DNA from: Sapria himalayana
Lineage: Eukaryota; Streptophyta; Magnoliopsida; Malpighiales; Rafflesiaceae
Direction: 5' to 3'
Assembly (NCBI GenBank): GCA_029783825.1
Contig: JAREIK010012111.1
Location: 682,001 to 746,000, forward strand
Length of the DNA stretch: 64,000 nt
The position numbers were made by a program, and so were the translations under genes. Below are positions 24,391 to 36,699 of the stretch, piece after piece. Each line of letters starts with the position of its first letter. Within the stretch, counting starts at the first letter, position 1. The notes beneath the pieces are model-generated. The model was not told where the DNA came from, did no database searches, and worked only from the letters and a program-made list of their open reading frames with translations.

Positions 24391-25980
24391 AGTAGATAAT
24401 AAGAGTTTCACATTCTATATATATGAGTGGGCCTAAAAAATAAAATTTTAAAAAAAGGTTGGATGTCATTGGAATTATCCATACCTAATGCTAGAGTCAT
24501 GTGTTGACTATCAAAATATTATATCTAACTCTATCAATAGTAAGAATGATAAAATTATTATTAATAAGTCAAACTAGGAGATATAAATTTTAATTTCAAA
24601 ATTCTTAAAGATTTTTTATGATATAATAAATATATATTTTTCTTTGTATATTTCCACCACTTGCATTTTGCTTAGGTATATATGCAATATTAATAGTATG
24701 CTTAGTAAGTATAAAGGACACCCTCTTTTTAGTGACATAATATTTAGATGAAAACTAAGTATTTAAAATACTAATCTTTCATTTCATCTATATATTATTT
24801 GATTGTATGTATGGATCACATGGTTAAGATGAAAAAGATACAAAAATATATCAAAATATATATCTACCTATATGAACAAAGTAGAAGAAGAATCATGGAT
24901 TCACATAGTATTTGATATTATATTTATATATTATGATATTGCTTATGGCAGTTATAGCTAGGTTCTGAGTATGAAAATGGATATCGTATTATGAGATGAT
25001 GACTTTCCATTCAGCTACATAGAAATAAATTACATTGTGATCTATTAAATAGGAGTGAACTATCTCGATACTTAAATATTGATTACTATTTATCCAACCA
25101 TGTAAAGATAATAAGAATTTGGATATATTAATTCCAATGAAATTATATGAATCTACCTATCTCATGTTACCTAAGATGACACAATGACACATGATATATT
25201 CATATAATTTTATGAGAATTATACGAATTTAGATATATTAATTTTATGGAAACTATACTATGAATGTTATTTCAAATAGGTGATTCAGACTCTGACTAGA
25301 TATCATCAAAGCACTTTTATGCTTAAAAGAATTGGAAGATTCAAGTGAAAAGAAAAATAACTACTAGTAAATGATGACTCATACAACATCGAGGATATTG
25401 AGGCCAGTGTTAGTGCTAACTTTAAAATTAAATGTGACATTTCGAACCATATTATAGATATAGATCTATCATGAATATTAGTCATTAGAGGACTAGAATG
25501 TGATGAGCATTATTATTGTTGATGTTGTTGTTGACTAATAATAATTTTCTAATTTATTATTATATGTCATATCGCGAAAGTAAAACATATATATTTTTTT
25601 ATTGAGTTTTAAATTATATTCAGTTTAATTTACACTACAGTCTGGTTTAATTTTAAAAATTTTACTTTAAAAATTAAAATTTTACTTTAAAGTTAAAACT
25701 TAAAAATAAAGTTGTGTCCCACCAGTACCAACACTACTATGCAATGCACTCTCTAGTGTCGGTTCCCCTAGACACTACATTACCTAGTGGTGTAGATCAT
25801 AGTTTAGTGCCACTTCTAGTGTTGCAGTGCACGAACACTATGCTAGTGACCACAAGTAACAACCGTGCCTTGCCCATTACCACTAGGGGAAGTGTTGTGC
25901 CACTGCCAACTAGACTCGGCATGACCTAGTCCAATTCGACATGACTCAGCATGACCTAACATGATATGTTATGTCTGTTT
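22532..25980. mobile_element. Inverted hAT element, about 3.4 kb
   Basis: Starts at TAGAAGTGTCATGTGAGTTG and runs in the opposite orientation to the other hATs: right-arm sequence comes first, then the GAGATCTTTCATT zone at 24108, then transposase remnant on the plus strand (24690-25345), then a GC-richer arm (25700-25960) resembling the left arm at 15.7-15.9 kb. The distal terminus is too decayed to fix, so the end is approximate. Confidence 0.5.
24690..25345 (+). pseudogene. hAT transposase remnant (plus strand)
   Basis: Reverse-complement counterpart of 10480-11060 and 20100-20620. The MLSKYKGHPLFSDIIF stretch matches the pre-'DPR' linker of the transposase at 17.8 kb, and the downstream part matches the dimerisation region. 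It contains many stops. Confidence 0.55.
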
Positions 25981-27553
25981 TAGAAAGGAAGACCAAAAGC
26001 CATGATCTACAAGAATAACTAGAATAACAATCCGAAAACTTACATATTATAAGTTTTCATATGGTTCCAAAAACATATAAAATTTACAAGAATAACAATC
26101 TAAAAACTTATTTCTTAAGTTTATATTTTAGATTTCAATAAGTATATACCATAACTTAAGCCAATAAATATATAATGAACGTACCCATGATTATATATCA
26201 TAACTTAAAAAAATTTGAAAACAATTTGATAGTCAAATAGGTAAAAGTGGATGAATGATATTCTTATATTATGTGGATAGAAGTTAAATCCATAGGAAAG
26301 TTGAATACGTTTTCTCAAGGTACTTTTCAAAACACCTATCATGTGGTAGGGATGGGGGACTTACCAGCTTCGACCCCAAGGCCCAAGTCCCATATATGGA
26401 GTAGTATGTGTTGGGTTTGGAAAGGAGGTTTGGAAAAAAAAGATTTTGAAATTATGACTTATAGAATGAGAGGTTTTATATTGTAGCAAATCAGCTAGCA
26501 CATAAAATATATAACGAACAAATCCATGATGAGAAAATTTCAACCATATGAACTCCAACTTCATATATATCATAACTTAAGTTTTCTATAATGAATTAGT
26601 TGGATTCCTCAAGTCCAGGATCGGAAATATATAAAAAACTTAAGTTCAAAAAACTTAAGTTATAGGTGGAGAACAAGAGAGTGGGTCATGGACTTGTTCG
26701 TTATAATTCAAAAACTAATCAGCTGGCACATTAAATTATGTGAGGTTCTAGAAATTTCAACCAACCTCATATGCGAAGTAGTTCTACAAGTTATGAAAAC
26801 ATCAACATAAAAACATTCATAAGTTTTCACTTAATGAAACTTTTTTAAAAGTTTTTCTAACAAACCAAACTTTTTCTTAAGTTTTCCTAATTTATGAAAA
26901 TGGTCATAAGTTTTTTTTTTAATTTCATCAATTTTTGTAGCTTACTAAAATATAAGTTACAAAACTTATATATTATAAGTTACAAAAACTTATATATTCA
27001 TAAGTTTTCCTAATTGAAATGTACATCATAATGTTATGTTTGGTGTTATTTTTTAAAATATACTTATAAGAAATTATGATATTTTGTTGGAGCTTTCAGA
27101 TTCGAATGCATTGTATTCGTATATGTAAAAAATACTATCATTTTAAATTTATGTTCTTATACAAAGATGAGGAGACTTAGTCCATAAACATACCTTAAAT
27201 GGAGCATATATTGATGGCGGGGTCTTCTCCCATATTACCCATTACCTGCTTTGTAAGGAAGAAGATAATGTTATAGTGAAATAGCATCATCCATGCCATT
27301 ATTATATAATTAAAAAAAAAAACTAAACAAAACATGTCACATAAGTTCTAAAATATTATTTAAGAATGGGATATTTTTTTTAAATTTTAAAATATGATAT
27401 TAAAGGTTATATTATATATATATATATATAATCAAAATTAATTTAATATAAATCAATATAATTTGATTTAATAATAAAATCAAATAATTCGATTCTAATC
27501 AAATTAATTATTTTGATTACACACACACATATATTATACGCAAATAAATAACA
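25981..27553. other. AT-rich stretch, no gene recognised
   Basis: The words AACTTATATATTATAAG and ATAAGTTTTC recur in both orientations between 26030 and 27010 and could form hairpins. Two overlapping open frames of about 70 codons near 26270-26570 have no recognisable motif. A (TA)n run lies at about 27413-27431. Confidence 0.5.
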
Positions 27554-28506
27554 TCTTTAAAATATTCTTATAACACTAGATAAGGTTACAGAAGGGACCA
27601 TAACCTAAATAAGATCTCAAGCTCCAAATGTAAATTAAATTGTACCATAATTTATATTAATTATAATTGATACCACTACAAAATTATAAATGTACTTTCT
27701 AACTTATTGAAAATAATTTGTCTTTTCTTAATTCACTTTTATTAAACTTATCATGCTAAGATTATAGATACTCATTGATTAAATTTATTTACTAAAAATT
27801 TAATTCAATTAATCTCTAATTATTTTTTCTAGAATTTCCTATTAACTTATTTAATATGTCAGATCAAAATCTACCTATAGGGTTTCGTAATATCAAAACT
27901 TATAAGTTATCTCAAGGGGGCATCATAAATCATTCTAACATGACATGGATTCTAATAGAAATAAATATTCACTATATACTTGATAAAGTTATCTAATTTA
28001 TAGAGTTCATAAATTTATTTCTAGATCTTATTCTTTATGAATCAAAATAACATTTAACAAGAGCATGTGAAAATTAATTACTTCAAAAATAAGAGTATCA
28101 ATGTTTATAATAATTATGATATATTTTATTTTACTTGGCAGTACAAAATAATCACACTATGGTAGTCTCATTCAATACACACAAGTACACTAGTACTAGA
28201 AGTTATAACTTTATCATTCTCCACAATCAAGATAACTTACTAAAATCTTATGCAACAATCTTACTAATAGATTGTCTAGTTCTATCTAGATTTTGAATAA
28301 TAAACTTATATTCTACAAGAATTAATAATTTGATCTTCCATGCATAAACAGAACTCAATGCACCAAATCATTTATAATGCATAATAAAAGACATATTTCT
28401 ATAAATTCAGTTAATTGAAAATTTACTCATTAAAACAAGAATATCATGTAAATCAATCAAAAGAAAAACAATTAATAATGGCTATTAGTTTAAAATAATT
28501 CTAACA
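27554..28506 (-). mobile_element. Ty1/copia LTR, copy 1 (about 953 bp)
   Basis: In element orientation it begins TGTTAGAATT right after TAAGTGGGAGAT, the polypurine tract typical of plant copia elements, and it aligns over its length with the copy at 31782-32740. It therefore acts as the 3' LTR of the pol remnant at 28507-31781. Confidence 0.7.
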
Positions 28507-29127
28507 ATCTCCCACTTAAAGGCATAATTTCATACATCTAACTGCCATTTCTTCAACATGACTATTAAAGGATTTAGCTGGGAAATCTCATCATAAAAGG
28601 ATCTACCAAGTTATCTATCGATGCCACTTTCGTCATCATCACATCTCCTTTTTTTATAATATCTTTTATCATATAATATTTATGCTTAATGTATTTTGCT
28701 TTTATGTGGATTCTAAGTTATTTTGAGTTAGCAACTACTCCACTATTATTACAATAAAGTGTAATAAGTAGTGTATACAAGAAATGACCCCCTATACCAG
28801 TTAGAAAGTTTTTTAGCCATATAGCCTCATTGACTACCTCTAAGGCTGCCATATATATGGCCTCCATGGGAGAATCTTTAATACACGGTTACTTGATACT
28901 TTTCTAACTTATGGCTTCACTCCTAAAGGTAAACACATAACTTGAGGTTGACTTTCTCAAATCATAATCAAAATCGAAATATGTATCTTTATATACAACA
29001 GGTGCAAGATTGTTCGCTCAATACTTAAACATATAATTTATAGTCCTTTTCAGGTTGTTCATTATGTGTTTTACTATTTTCTAAAATTAATTAATGAGCT
29101 TGATTGATATCTACTGAGCATGCCTAT
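28507..29127 (-). pseudogene. Ty1/copia pol: RNase H remnant
   Basis: Minus-strand translation gives, in order, SRYQSS, SSYVFTF, SPMEAIYMAALEVVNEAIWL, TLYCNNSGVVANS, KAKYIKHKYYMIKDIIKKGD and LVDPF. These match the copia RNase H hallmarks (SRYQ, S.YVFTL.GGAVSW.S, S..EAEY.A..EA.KEA.WL, CDN..A..N, H.R.KHI..KYH.IRE.V..G, NLADP.TK). Asn replaces an acidic residue in CNN and several stops interrupt it, so it is inactive. It continues the RT part lying beyond the inserted LTR. Confidence 0.8.
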
Positions 29128-30590
29128 TGTTAATAATAATGCTCTAGGCCTATCATATGGACATGGTATTTTAACTATTTATAAGAATTAATTATTATAA
29201 TGATTTGTAAGTTTATTATATATATAATATCCTTGAAAAATATCATTAATTATTCTAAATGTCTCTAATCGGTTATTGTTATGGGAATAATAATAAATTA
29301 AGATTAGTATAAAGTTTGATTGATGTTCATGGAATGAATATGTGTATGAGATATAAATCAAATTTATATCTATTTATTGAGAACAAATATTGGACAGACC
29401 CATCTTGAGATTAATACATGGATAAAAGTCATAAATTAATCTCTAATAGTTATATTATTAAATCCTTTGACCTGAGATCGCTATAGTTCTCAATATAAGG
29501 AATATTATGTTTTGATATAATCAAATATTATCTTTAATTAGATGACTATAAAGGTTATACTTAAACATAATAAGATATAATTTATCCTTCTTATAATAAG
29601 AGAAATATCTCTAGGTCCCCTCGACAATTGAGACTAAGAAATGCATGGTCGTGCTCAAATGAATTGATGGAGATCAATATCATTTGTTTAGTTAGTCTAA
29701 ATGAGTTTTAAGTAATCAAAGATAGAATGATATAAGGTTGACATTTTCTATGCCTTATATTCTATCAATATATCATGAGATAAAAAGATTATGTCATTAG
29801 CTATATCGCAGATTAGCTTTTCATTTAACTTGGGTAGTCATAATGTCTTGGTAGAGGCCACTTATGACTTGTAGGATCAAAATATAATTTAAGCCTACTG
29901 TCAATGTTAATTGAACCTATAGGGTCGCACTTAAAAAATGAATAATAATGGTTATGATTTTTCACTCTCTGTAGTAATTTAAAATGATGAGATTATTTTA
30001 AATCACAAATAACAATAAATTATTATTAAAATTCGAATTTAATTTTGAGAAAGTTTAAATTCATGATTTAAATAAATAATTAATATGTTACATTGAACTT
30101 GAGTTTTAATGAATAAATTCATTTAAAAGGGAGTTTTTAAGATTTGAATTTAAGTTGTTATTATATAAAAGAGTTTTAAATATATAATTAAATTTATTTA
30201 TGACTAAAACCCTAGTAGACTTGTATATATATATGTGAGACATATTTGATGCAAATAGTCGTCTTTGATAAAATAGAGAGAAACCCTTTCATTTTGAGAA
30301 GACGAATCTAAACTAGCATTCAACAAGATCATTCATTATTTGTTCGTGTGTGGATACTTGTAGTGGATGGTCATTTTTCAGAAAGGCAGTACTTTTGAAG
30401 ATCTAAATAAACCAAGATACACACTTTGAAGGCTTGATGAATCAATCTACATGAGGCAAGTTTCATTTACCCGTCCTTCGTATTTTTTTATGAAATGCAT
30501 GTGATCCTTGGTGGTTTAATGAATAAAAATTATAAATTCCATTACGTTTATGTTCCAATTAGGTTGAATATTCTGCTCGAAACCCCAACA
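29128..30590 (+). mobile_element. Putative solo LTR, 1.46 kb, inserted in copia pol
   Basis: The segment begins TGTTAATAAT and ends CCCCAACA, i.e. TG...CA, and exactly fills the gap between the RT and RNase H parts of the copia pol. The 5-bp flanks (CCTAT, CATAC) agree only partly, so the target duplication is decayed. It contains a TATA-like run at 30221-30234 and a T-rich 3' part, as LTRs do. It shows no similarity to the neighbouring 0.95-kb LTRs, so it belongs to another family. Orientation is inferred from the TATA-like run. Confidence 0.6.
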
Positions 30591-31781
30591 CATACAACAA
30601 AAGAGATATCAAGTCTCGTACAAAACATTGCATACATCAACCTTCTTACTACATTTGCATAAGGAACTACCTTCATTTTCTATATTTCATTGAGTAGTTT
30701 GGGATAGTGATCTTATGATAGAGCAATTTCATGTCTGAAAAAAAGAAAACCTTTCTTGGAATATTGCATGCTAAAAGGAGTCAATATCTAAACAATATAG
30801 ATAGCTTAAGACAAGCCTAATATTCTTCACTTATGATCTCGTAAAAGTTTAATCCCAAGAATGTGAGAAGCTTCTCATAATTTTTTCATATCAAATTGAT
30901 TGGATAACCAAACCTTATTAGAAGACAACAAGCACACATTATTATCAATGAGTAATATATCAACATTCAATCCCAAGAATACCATAATGCCATCACTTAA
31001 CTTCATATACATACAATACTCATCTTGATATTGATCAAGCCATATGAGTTAATGACATGATCAAAACTAGTAAATCATGATCTCAATACTTGTTTTAAAC
31101 CATGAATAAACTTATTTAATTTACACAACTTGTGCTATTGGCACTTTTTTATGAAACCAACATGCTGCATCATATAGTATATATTCTTCATGATGCTCAT
31201 TGAAAAATATAATTTTTATGACCATCTGCCAAATCTCATAGTCATAATGAGTTGTATTAGATAAAAGAATCCGAATTGACTTTAGCATAGTTATCAATGA
31301 AAAGGTTTTCTCATAATTGATTCCCTATTTCTAAGTAAAATATTTTGCAACAACCATAACTTAAAAGTCTCAATGTTACCATCATTTCTTCTCTTTTACT
31401 TATAAATCAACCTATACTTGTTAGATTTAATCCCTTTAGGCTATTCCATAAGATCCCAAATATGATTGGAGTGCATAAATTATGTTTCTAATTTCATAGT
31501 CTTTTTTCAATAATCTACATCTTTATCTTTAAGTATTTCATCATAGCTTCCATGATCAGTATCTACCTCATCACGAATTTTGTCATAAGACTCTCATAAG
31601 AGTGTATATCATGTAGGTGGATAAATATCACTCCCATTATAATGAGACACTATTTTCAATTACATACTTTTTGTGACATTGATCCTTGTGAACCAATATG
31701 ATTTTTTTATGGCTATGCAACTGGATATCAATGATAGGTTCATGAGGTTCAATATCAATACTATAAGCAAATAAACAAAAT
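30591..31781 (-). pseudogene. Ty1/copia pol: reverse transcriptase remnant
   Basis: Recognisable minus-strand stretches, from high to low coordinate, include KGIKSNKYRLIYK (linker before RT), the WQMDVKTAFLNG region (31180-31260), HKLCKLNKFIHGLKQ (standard VCKL.KSIYGLKQ), then VVPYANVVRRLMYAMFCTRLDIS (standard VPYASAVGSLMYAMLCTRPDI). Stops and shifts are frequent. Integrase and gag, expected upstream, are absent: at 31782 the sequence switches straight to an LTR. Confidence 0.8.
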
Positions 31782-32740
31782 TGTTAAAATATGTATTATG
31801 ACACTAAATGAGGTTACGGAAGGGACCATGAGTGGTGACCTAAATAAGATCTCTTGCTCCCAATGTAAATCATATTATTCTATAATTTATATTAATTATA
31901 ATTCATACAGCTAAAAAAGTATAATTGTACTCCATCACTTATTCAAAATAATTTGTCTTTTTTTATTTAACATTTATTATACTCTACAAATTAATAATTC
32001 AAATACTCATTGATTGAATTAAATTACTAACAATCTAATTCAATTAATCTCTAATTATTTTTTCAAGACTTTTAACTTTATATATTTAAAATATCGGATC
32101 AAAATCTACCTATAAGGTTTAGTAGTATCAAAACTTATAAGGTATCTCAAGTGAGCATCATCGATCCTTCTAACGGGACATGAACTTCACCAGCAATTAA
32201 TATTAATTATACACTTGATAAAGTTATCAAATTCATAGAGTTCATAAATTTATTTCTAGATCTCATTTATGAATCAAAATAACTATTAACAAGTACATAT
32301 ACATATTAATTAATTCAAAAATAAGTGTACTAGTGTTTATAATAAATATGGTGTATTTTATTTTATATGTCAAGATAAAATAATTATACCATAGTGGTCT
32401 CGTTCAATAGACATAACAATACTAGCAATAAAAGTTAGAACATCGTCATTCTCCACAGTCAAGATAAACCTATTAAAATCTTATGCTATAATCTTACTGA
32501 TAGATTATTAAATTCTAACTAGGTTATTAATAATAAACTTATATTTCACAAGAATTAATGATTTGATCTTCCTTGCTTAATTCAAACTCTACACACCAAT
32601 TCATCAATAATGTAGAATAAAGAACATATTTTTATAAATTTAGCTCATTGCAAATTTATTCAATAAAATAAAAAATATAATGTAAATCAATCAAAATAAA
32701 AACAATCAAGAATGGCTTTTCGTTTAAAACAATTCCAACA
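31782..32740 (-). mobile_element. Ty1/copia LTR, copy 2 (about 959 bp)
   Basis: Begins TGTTAAAATATG and ends CATTCCAACA on the plus strand, and aligns with 27554-28506. It is flanked on both sides by copia pol sequence: RT on the low side, RNase H on the high side. Confidence 0.7.
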
Positions 32741-33370
32741 AACTATCACATAGACTTACAACCATAATGTCATACATCTAACTCCCATTTCTTCCACATG
32801 ACTATTACAAGTTTTAGCTAGAAGGCTCTTTATAAAAATATTTGTCATGTTGTCTACTGATGTCACTTTTATAATCGCCACATCTCCTCTTTTACACTAT
32901 CTCTTATTAGATTACACACACACACACACACACACACATATACTTGATATATTTTGCAATCTTTTGAGTTCTATATTCTATTGAGTTAGCAATTGCTCCA
33001 TTATTATCTCAATAAACTAAAATAGGTAGTAATATAGAAAAATTAACTAGATATGTTAGGAAGTTTCTAAGCCATATAGCCTAATTGGCTACCTCCAAGG
33101 CTATGATATATTTGGCCTCCATGGAGGAATTAATAATACATGAATACTTGATACTCCTCCAACTTATGACTCTACTCCACAATGTAAATACATAACTTGA
33201 GGTGAACTTTCTCAAATCCTCATCCAATTAAAAATATGAGTCTTTACACTCAATAGGTGTAAGATTTTCCACTCAATACATAAACATATAATTTATCATC
33301 CTTTTTAGGTAGTTGATTATGTGTTTTACTATTTAATTAATATTTTTATCATGATTAGATTGATATCTAC
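32741..33370 (-). pseudogene. Ty1/copia pol: second RNase H remnant
   Basis: Aligns with 28507-29120. Minus-strand words equivalent to MEAKYIIALEVAN.AIWL are readable near 33070-33130. More decayed than the first copy. A (CA)n run at about 32914-32938 interrupts it. Similarity ends at about 33370. Confidence 0.65.
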
Positions 33371-34160
33371 TATATTATATCATGATTAGTTTAAAACATA
33401 GAGAGTTGTCTTTACACTGTTCAACACTGAATTATCCAACACTGTTCAATTTATTATTTTGTAATTTATTGTTTTTTTTTTCATTGACTAAGTCTGATAT
33501 GAGTTGAGTTCAAGTTCAATTGAGCTCGAGTAGAGTTCGAGTTCAATTTGAGCTCAAGTCGAGTTATTAATATTTTGAGTTCGAGTTCAATTGAACTCAT
33601 GTGTTCATCTTTTGAAAGTAAAAATTGGGTTTTTACTATTACTAGTAAATAAAAAAATAAATTTTATTGTTATTTTATGAATTAGTAGATGTATGATAAT
33701 TTAATAATTACATTTCATATATTTATCAAAGAATTTCATAAAACAAAATCTTATGCCTGCCAAGATTCATGCAGCACGTTCCCATCTGAGTCATGTTGGT
33801 GCTTAGAAATTTTTTTTCAAGGAATTGAGATAGATATCAATTTTAATTTGAGAATATAGAGGTGGAATGCTTAGTCATATTCATTTTTATATGAGAGTTG
33901 ATATTCATTTATTGCATCAAATAGAAAAAGTTTCTATGTTTGACTGTTAATCAAATAACTAAGCATTCAAATTTGATATATAACGAGAACATAAGCATAT
34001 TGAAATTGATTGTCATTTCATTAGAAGTAAAATCTAATATAATTTGTATGTAAGGTTGCTATTGCTTGCACTTATTTTTATGATGGCTAATCATAGTCTC
34101 ATATCAATTCTAATCTTAGCTAGATTTGTCATTTCGATCAATATTGACATTGATAAGTAA
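33371..34160. other. AT-rich stretch with GAGCTCGAGTTC-type short repeats
   Basis: From about 33490 to 33600 the words GAGTTCAA, GAGCTCGAG and GAGTTCGAG alternate, giving many small palindromes; the rest is AT-rich and unassigned. It may be the upstream intron of the phosphatase fragment that follows, since a TTTTTTTTCAG acceptor ends it. Confidence 0.45.
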
Positions 34161-34179
34161 GTTTGTCATCTTTTTTTTC

Positions 34180-34775
34180 AGTCAACAGGTTTGCTCGTGC
34201 TATAGAACTATACACAGAAGCTATCAATTTACATGATCAGAATGTTGTGTATTGGGCCAATCGTGCATTTGCCCATGCCAAACTGGAAGAATATGGGTGT
34301 GCTGTAGAGGATGCTTCAAAGGCTATCGATTGTGATCCTTACTATTCCAAGGCACATAATGCATCATGAGTCTGTTGCACATACTTTTCTTCTTCTTCCT
34401 CCTAACATTTGTCTGAAATTAAAGGGTTATTACAAACAAGGTGCTGCATATCTTGCCATGGAGAATCAAAAAGAAGCATTGAAGGACTTTCAACAGATTC
34501 CAATCATATCAATTAGCTTGGTTCACAAACTTCATTCATCTTGAATCAATACCATGTTTGAAGCTGTTTCAGCCAACATATTTGATGATCATGAACACCC
34601 ATGGGTCTCTTTCATCATAACTTCTATGATGAACATGAATCAGGTTAAATAAATCTTCCCAACGGATCGAGATGCTGCCCAGAAGTTTGAAGAGTGTAAG
34701 AAGGCAATATTGAAGCTTAAGTTTGAAAGAGCCATGGCCGTTCCCAGATATGCATGGAAGTCTGTAGCAGATTAA
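34180..34775 (+). pseudogene. Serine/threonine phosphatase 5 (PP5-type) gene fragment, TPR domain exons
   Basis: PP5 is a protein phosphatase with three N-terminal tetratricopeptide repeats that bind Hsp90. Three exon-like pieces on one strand give TPR sequence in order. They are NRFARAIELYTEAINL...VYWANRAFAHAKLEEYG (about 34182-34351), GYYKQGAAYLAMENQKEALKDFQQ (34425-34496), and FPTDRDAAQKFEECKKAILKLKFERAM (34644-34775). An acceptor-like TTTTTTTTCAG precedes the first. The expected GT donors after pieces 1 and 2 are missing and piece 3 has an early stop. No phosphatase catalytic domain follows. Because intron-like spacers are kept, it came as genomic DNA and not by retroposition. Confidence 0.75.
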
Positions 34776-35130
34776 ATTGATTTTCATTCTATGGAATCAC
34801 CTAACCTGTATGAGCTGCTCATAGTCTTTTATTTTTTATTTATAGGCTTGGGTTTAACTTGTATTGTAGTTGCAATACAAGTAAATATCATTTGTTCTTA
34901 TATTACTAGTTGTGATTTGGTGTGATGGTAAATATCTTTCTCCAAAGATAATAGGCCTTGAGTTCGAGATATCAAACTCTCCTAGATCCCGTGTCAAGTA
35001 GGAACCTCATGTGCTAGGTATGGTCTTTATCATCATAATTATATTATATGGATGCCTTGTAACAGTGATATTATATTGCACACACACACACACACATATA
35101 TATGCAGATGTATGTGTTAAATGTGAGCCT
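34776..35130. other. Spacer between the two gene fragments
   Basis: T-rich, intron-like sequence with a (CA)n run at about 35079-35095. No coding signal of its own. Confidence 0.5.
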
Positions 35131-35698
35131 CATTTGCTAGGAAAAAAGTACCAATTTCTTCAAACAGATGGGAATCATTTTGTTACAGCAAAAGCTTTTT
35201 CTACTACTGTGATTTTTTCTAATGGCTTTTTTCACATGCTCTCTGGTGGGTCACAAGCATTATTTAATCCATGTTTTCCAAAGTATCCATGGACTAAGTT
35301 TCCTTTTTCTAGTCTTTTTTGCTATGGCTGCATCTTTGTTGACTCTTCTAGTGGATTCTGTTGGGACTCAATATTACGAGAGCAAACATTGCAGGCACGA
35401 GGTGAACGTGTAGGTGGGATGTGTTGATGTACCAAATCCTCAGTTATTAAATACTACGTAGGTTTTAGAGGTGAAGAATTTGAGCGGATTAAAGGCGAAG
35501 TTATTTGGTGAAGAAGATGGAAGTGGGAATAGGATGCACATTGTTGGGGTTCATACCCATGCTGCTCATCATAGACCTAAATATCTATATGAGTAGGGTG
35601 CATATCATGGATACAAATTGGATAATGGCATGGGGCATGGGCATGATCATGGATTTGGTGATGGTGACATGAAGAGTGGTGTTTGACATGTTTCACAG
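35131..35698 (+). pseudogene. ZIP (ZRT/IRT-like) metal transporter gene fragment
   Basis: ZIP proteins carry Zn or Fe into the cytosol through eight membrane helices. This piece covers the part from helix 2 to the His-rich loop. FLQTDGNHFVTAKAFSTTV, IFSNGFFHMLSGG and NPCFPKYPWTKFPF are read in one frame (to about 35310). FFAMAASLLTLLVDSVGTQY follows in the next frame (35310-35410). Then come LFGEEDGSG, MHIVGVHTHAAHH and the metal-loop MGHGHDHGFGDGD (35495-35670). The frameshift and two stops inactivate it. It ends at CACAG|GTGAGT (35698/35699), a good splice donor just after HVSQ, where the VLELG-type segment would follow in intact members. That next exon, with the metal-binding helices, is absent. 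Confidence 0.8.
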
Positions 35699-35712
35699 GT
35701 GAGTAATTTCAT

Positions 35713-35935
35713 GCAGTGGCAGCAGCGACGGTAGTGGAGGCATCTGCGGCAACTGTGGCAGCACCAGTAGCAGTGGCAGTAGTCGCAGCAGTAGTGGCGG
35801 CAGCAACAGTAGTGGCGGCGGTAGTAGCGGCAGCACTGGCAGTGGCGGTAGTAGAGGCAGTAGTGGCAGCATCAGCAACAGTGGCAGGGGCAGTGGCAAT
35901 GACAGTGACAGTGGGAGCAGCATCAACGGCAACAA
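35713..35935 (+). repeat. Degenerate GCN/GTN trinucleotide array 1
   Basis: About 220 bp of imperfect GCAGTGGCA/GCGGTAGTG triplets, starting about a dozen bases after the ZIP splice donor. Open frames exist on both strands (poly-Ala/Val on plus, poly-Leu/Pro on minus), which is what a triplet repeat gives by chance. It is far richer in GC than its surroundings. Confidence 0.85.
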
Positions 35936-36699
35936 ATGTGATACATACCTATGTATATAGTTAGTATATATGTATATATAATACTGCAATATTTTATGTA
36001 CATATATACTAAGTATATATGTACTCAGTATATATGTACGCATAATATTATAGTTTATATGTACATATACTGTAGTAATATATGTATGAGTGAAATGCTA
36101 GTATATATCTACATATTTACTACAACAATATATATTTACCAAAACATAGTTTTTTTTATTTATATTGATTTTATTTAGTGGTTTAAATTTCGTACAGATA
36201 TGGTACCGCATTTTTTCCCACACGAAGCTCATATAAGTGAAGGGATATTTCAACAGACATGACGCATTGTGACTTGGACAATTTTTTCGCAGCAGAAAGT
36301 TGGTGATTGGAGGAGCAGAGGGAGAGAAATCAACGTTAATGCATGGATAGATTAAACTTTTTGCATTGTCGATAGATATATTGATTAATAATATGTAATA
36401 TAATTTTGCTATTTTTTTTGTTTTAGTTATTTAAAATATTGTATTAGAATAAGTTATTAAATGAATTTTTTTTTGTTTAATTTAAAAGTTTTATTTATAG
36501 TTTCTGTTTTTATTTAATTTAATATAAAAATATTACATTATTTAATTAAATTTTTGTTGAAGCTGTATGATAATCAACTTTAATTTGTGTTTATTCATGT
36601 CTATAATAACTGTTATTATATATTTGTGAATATGTTTGTTTGTCTTAGAATTTTTTGGGTAGAGTTTTAGCATATTATAGGTATGTAAAAGCCTATTAT

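Noticed and set aside
27664..27680. CCACTACAAAATT as the missing left CACTA terminus
   Set aside because: It lies inside the copia LTR at 27554-28506, where it is explained as LTR sequence, and has no GCGACGG-type subterminal repeats after it.
35713..35964. Poly-Ala/Val frame on plus and Leu/Pro frame on minus
   Set aside because: Triplet repeats stay open in many frames by chance; no start context, domain or splice evidence.
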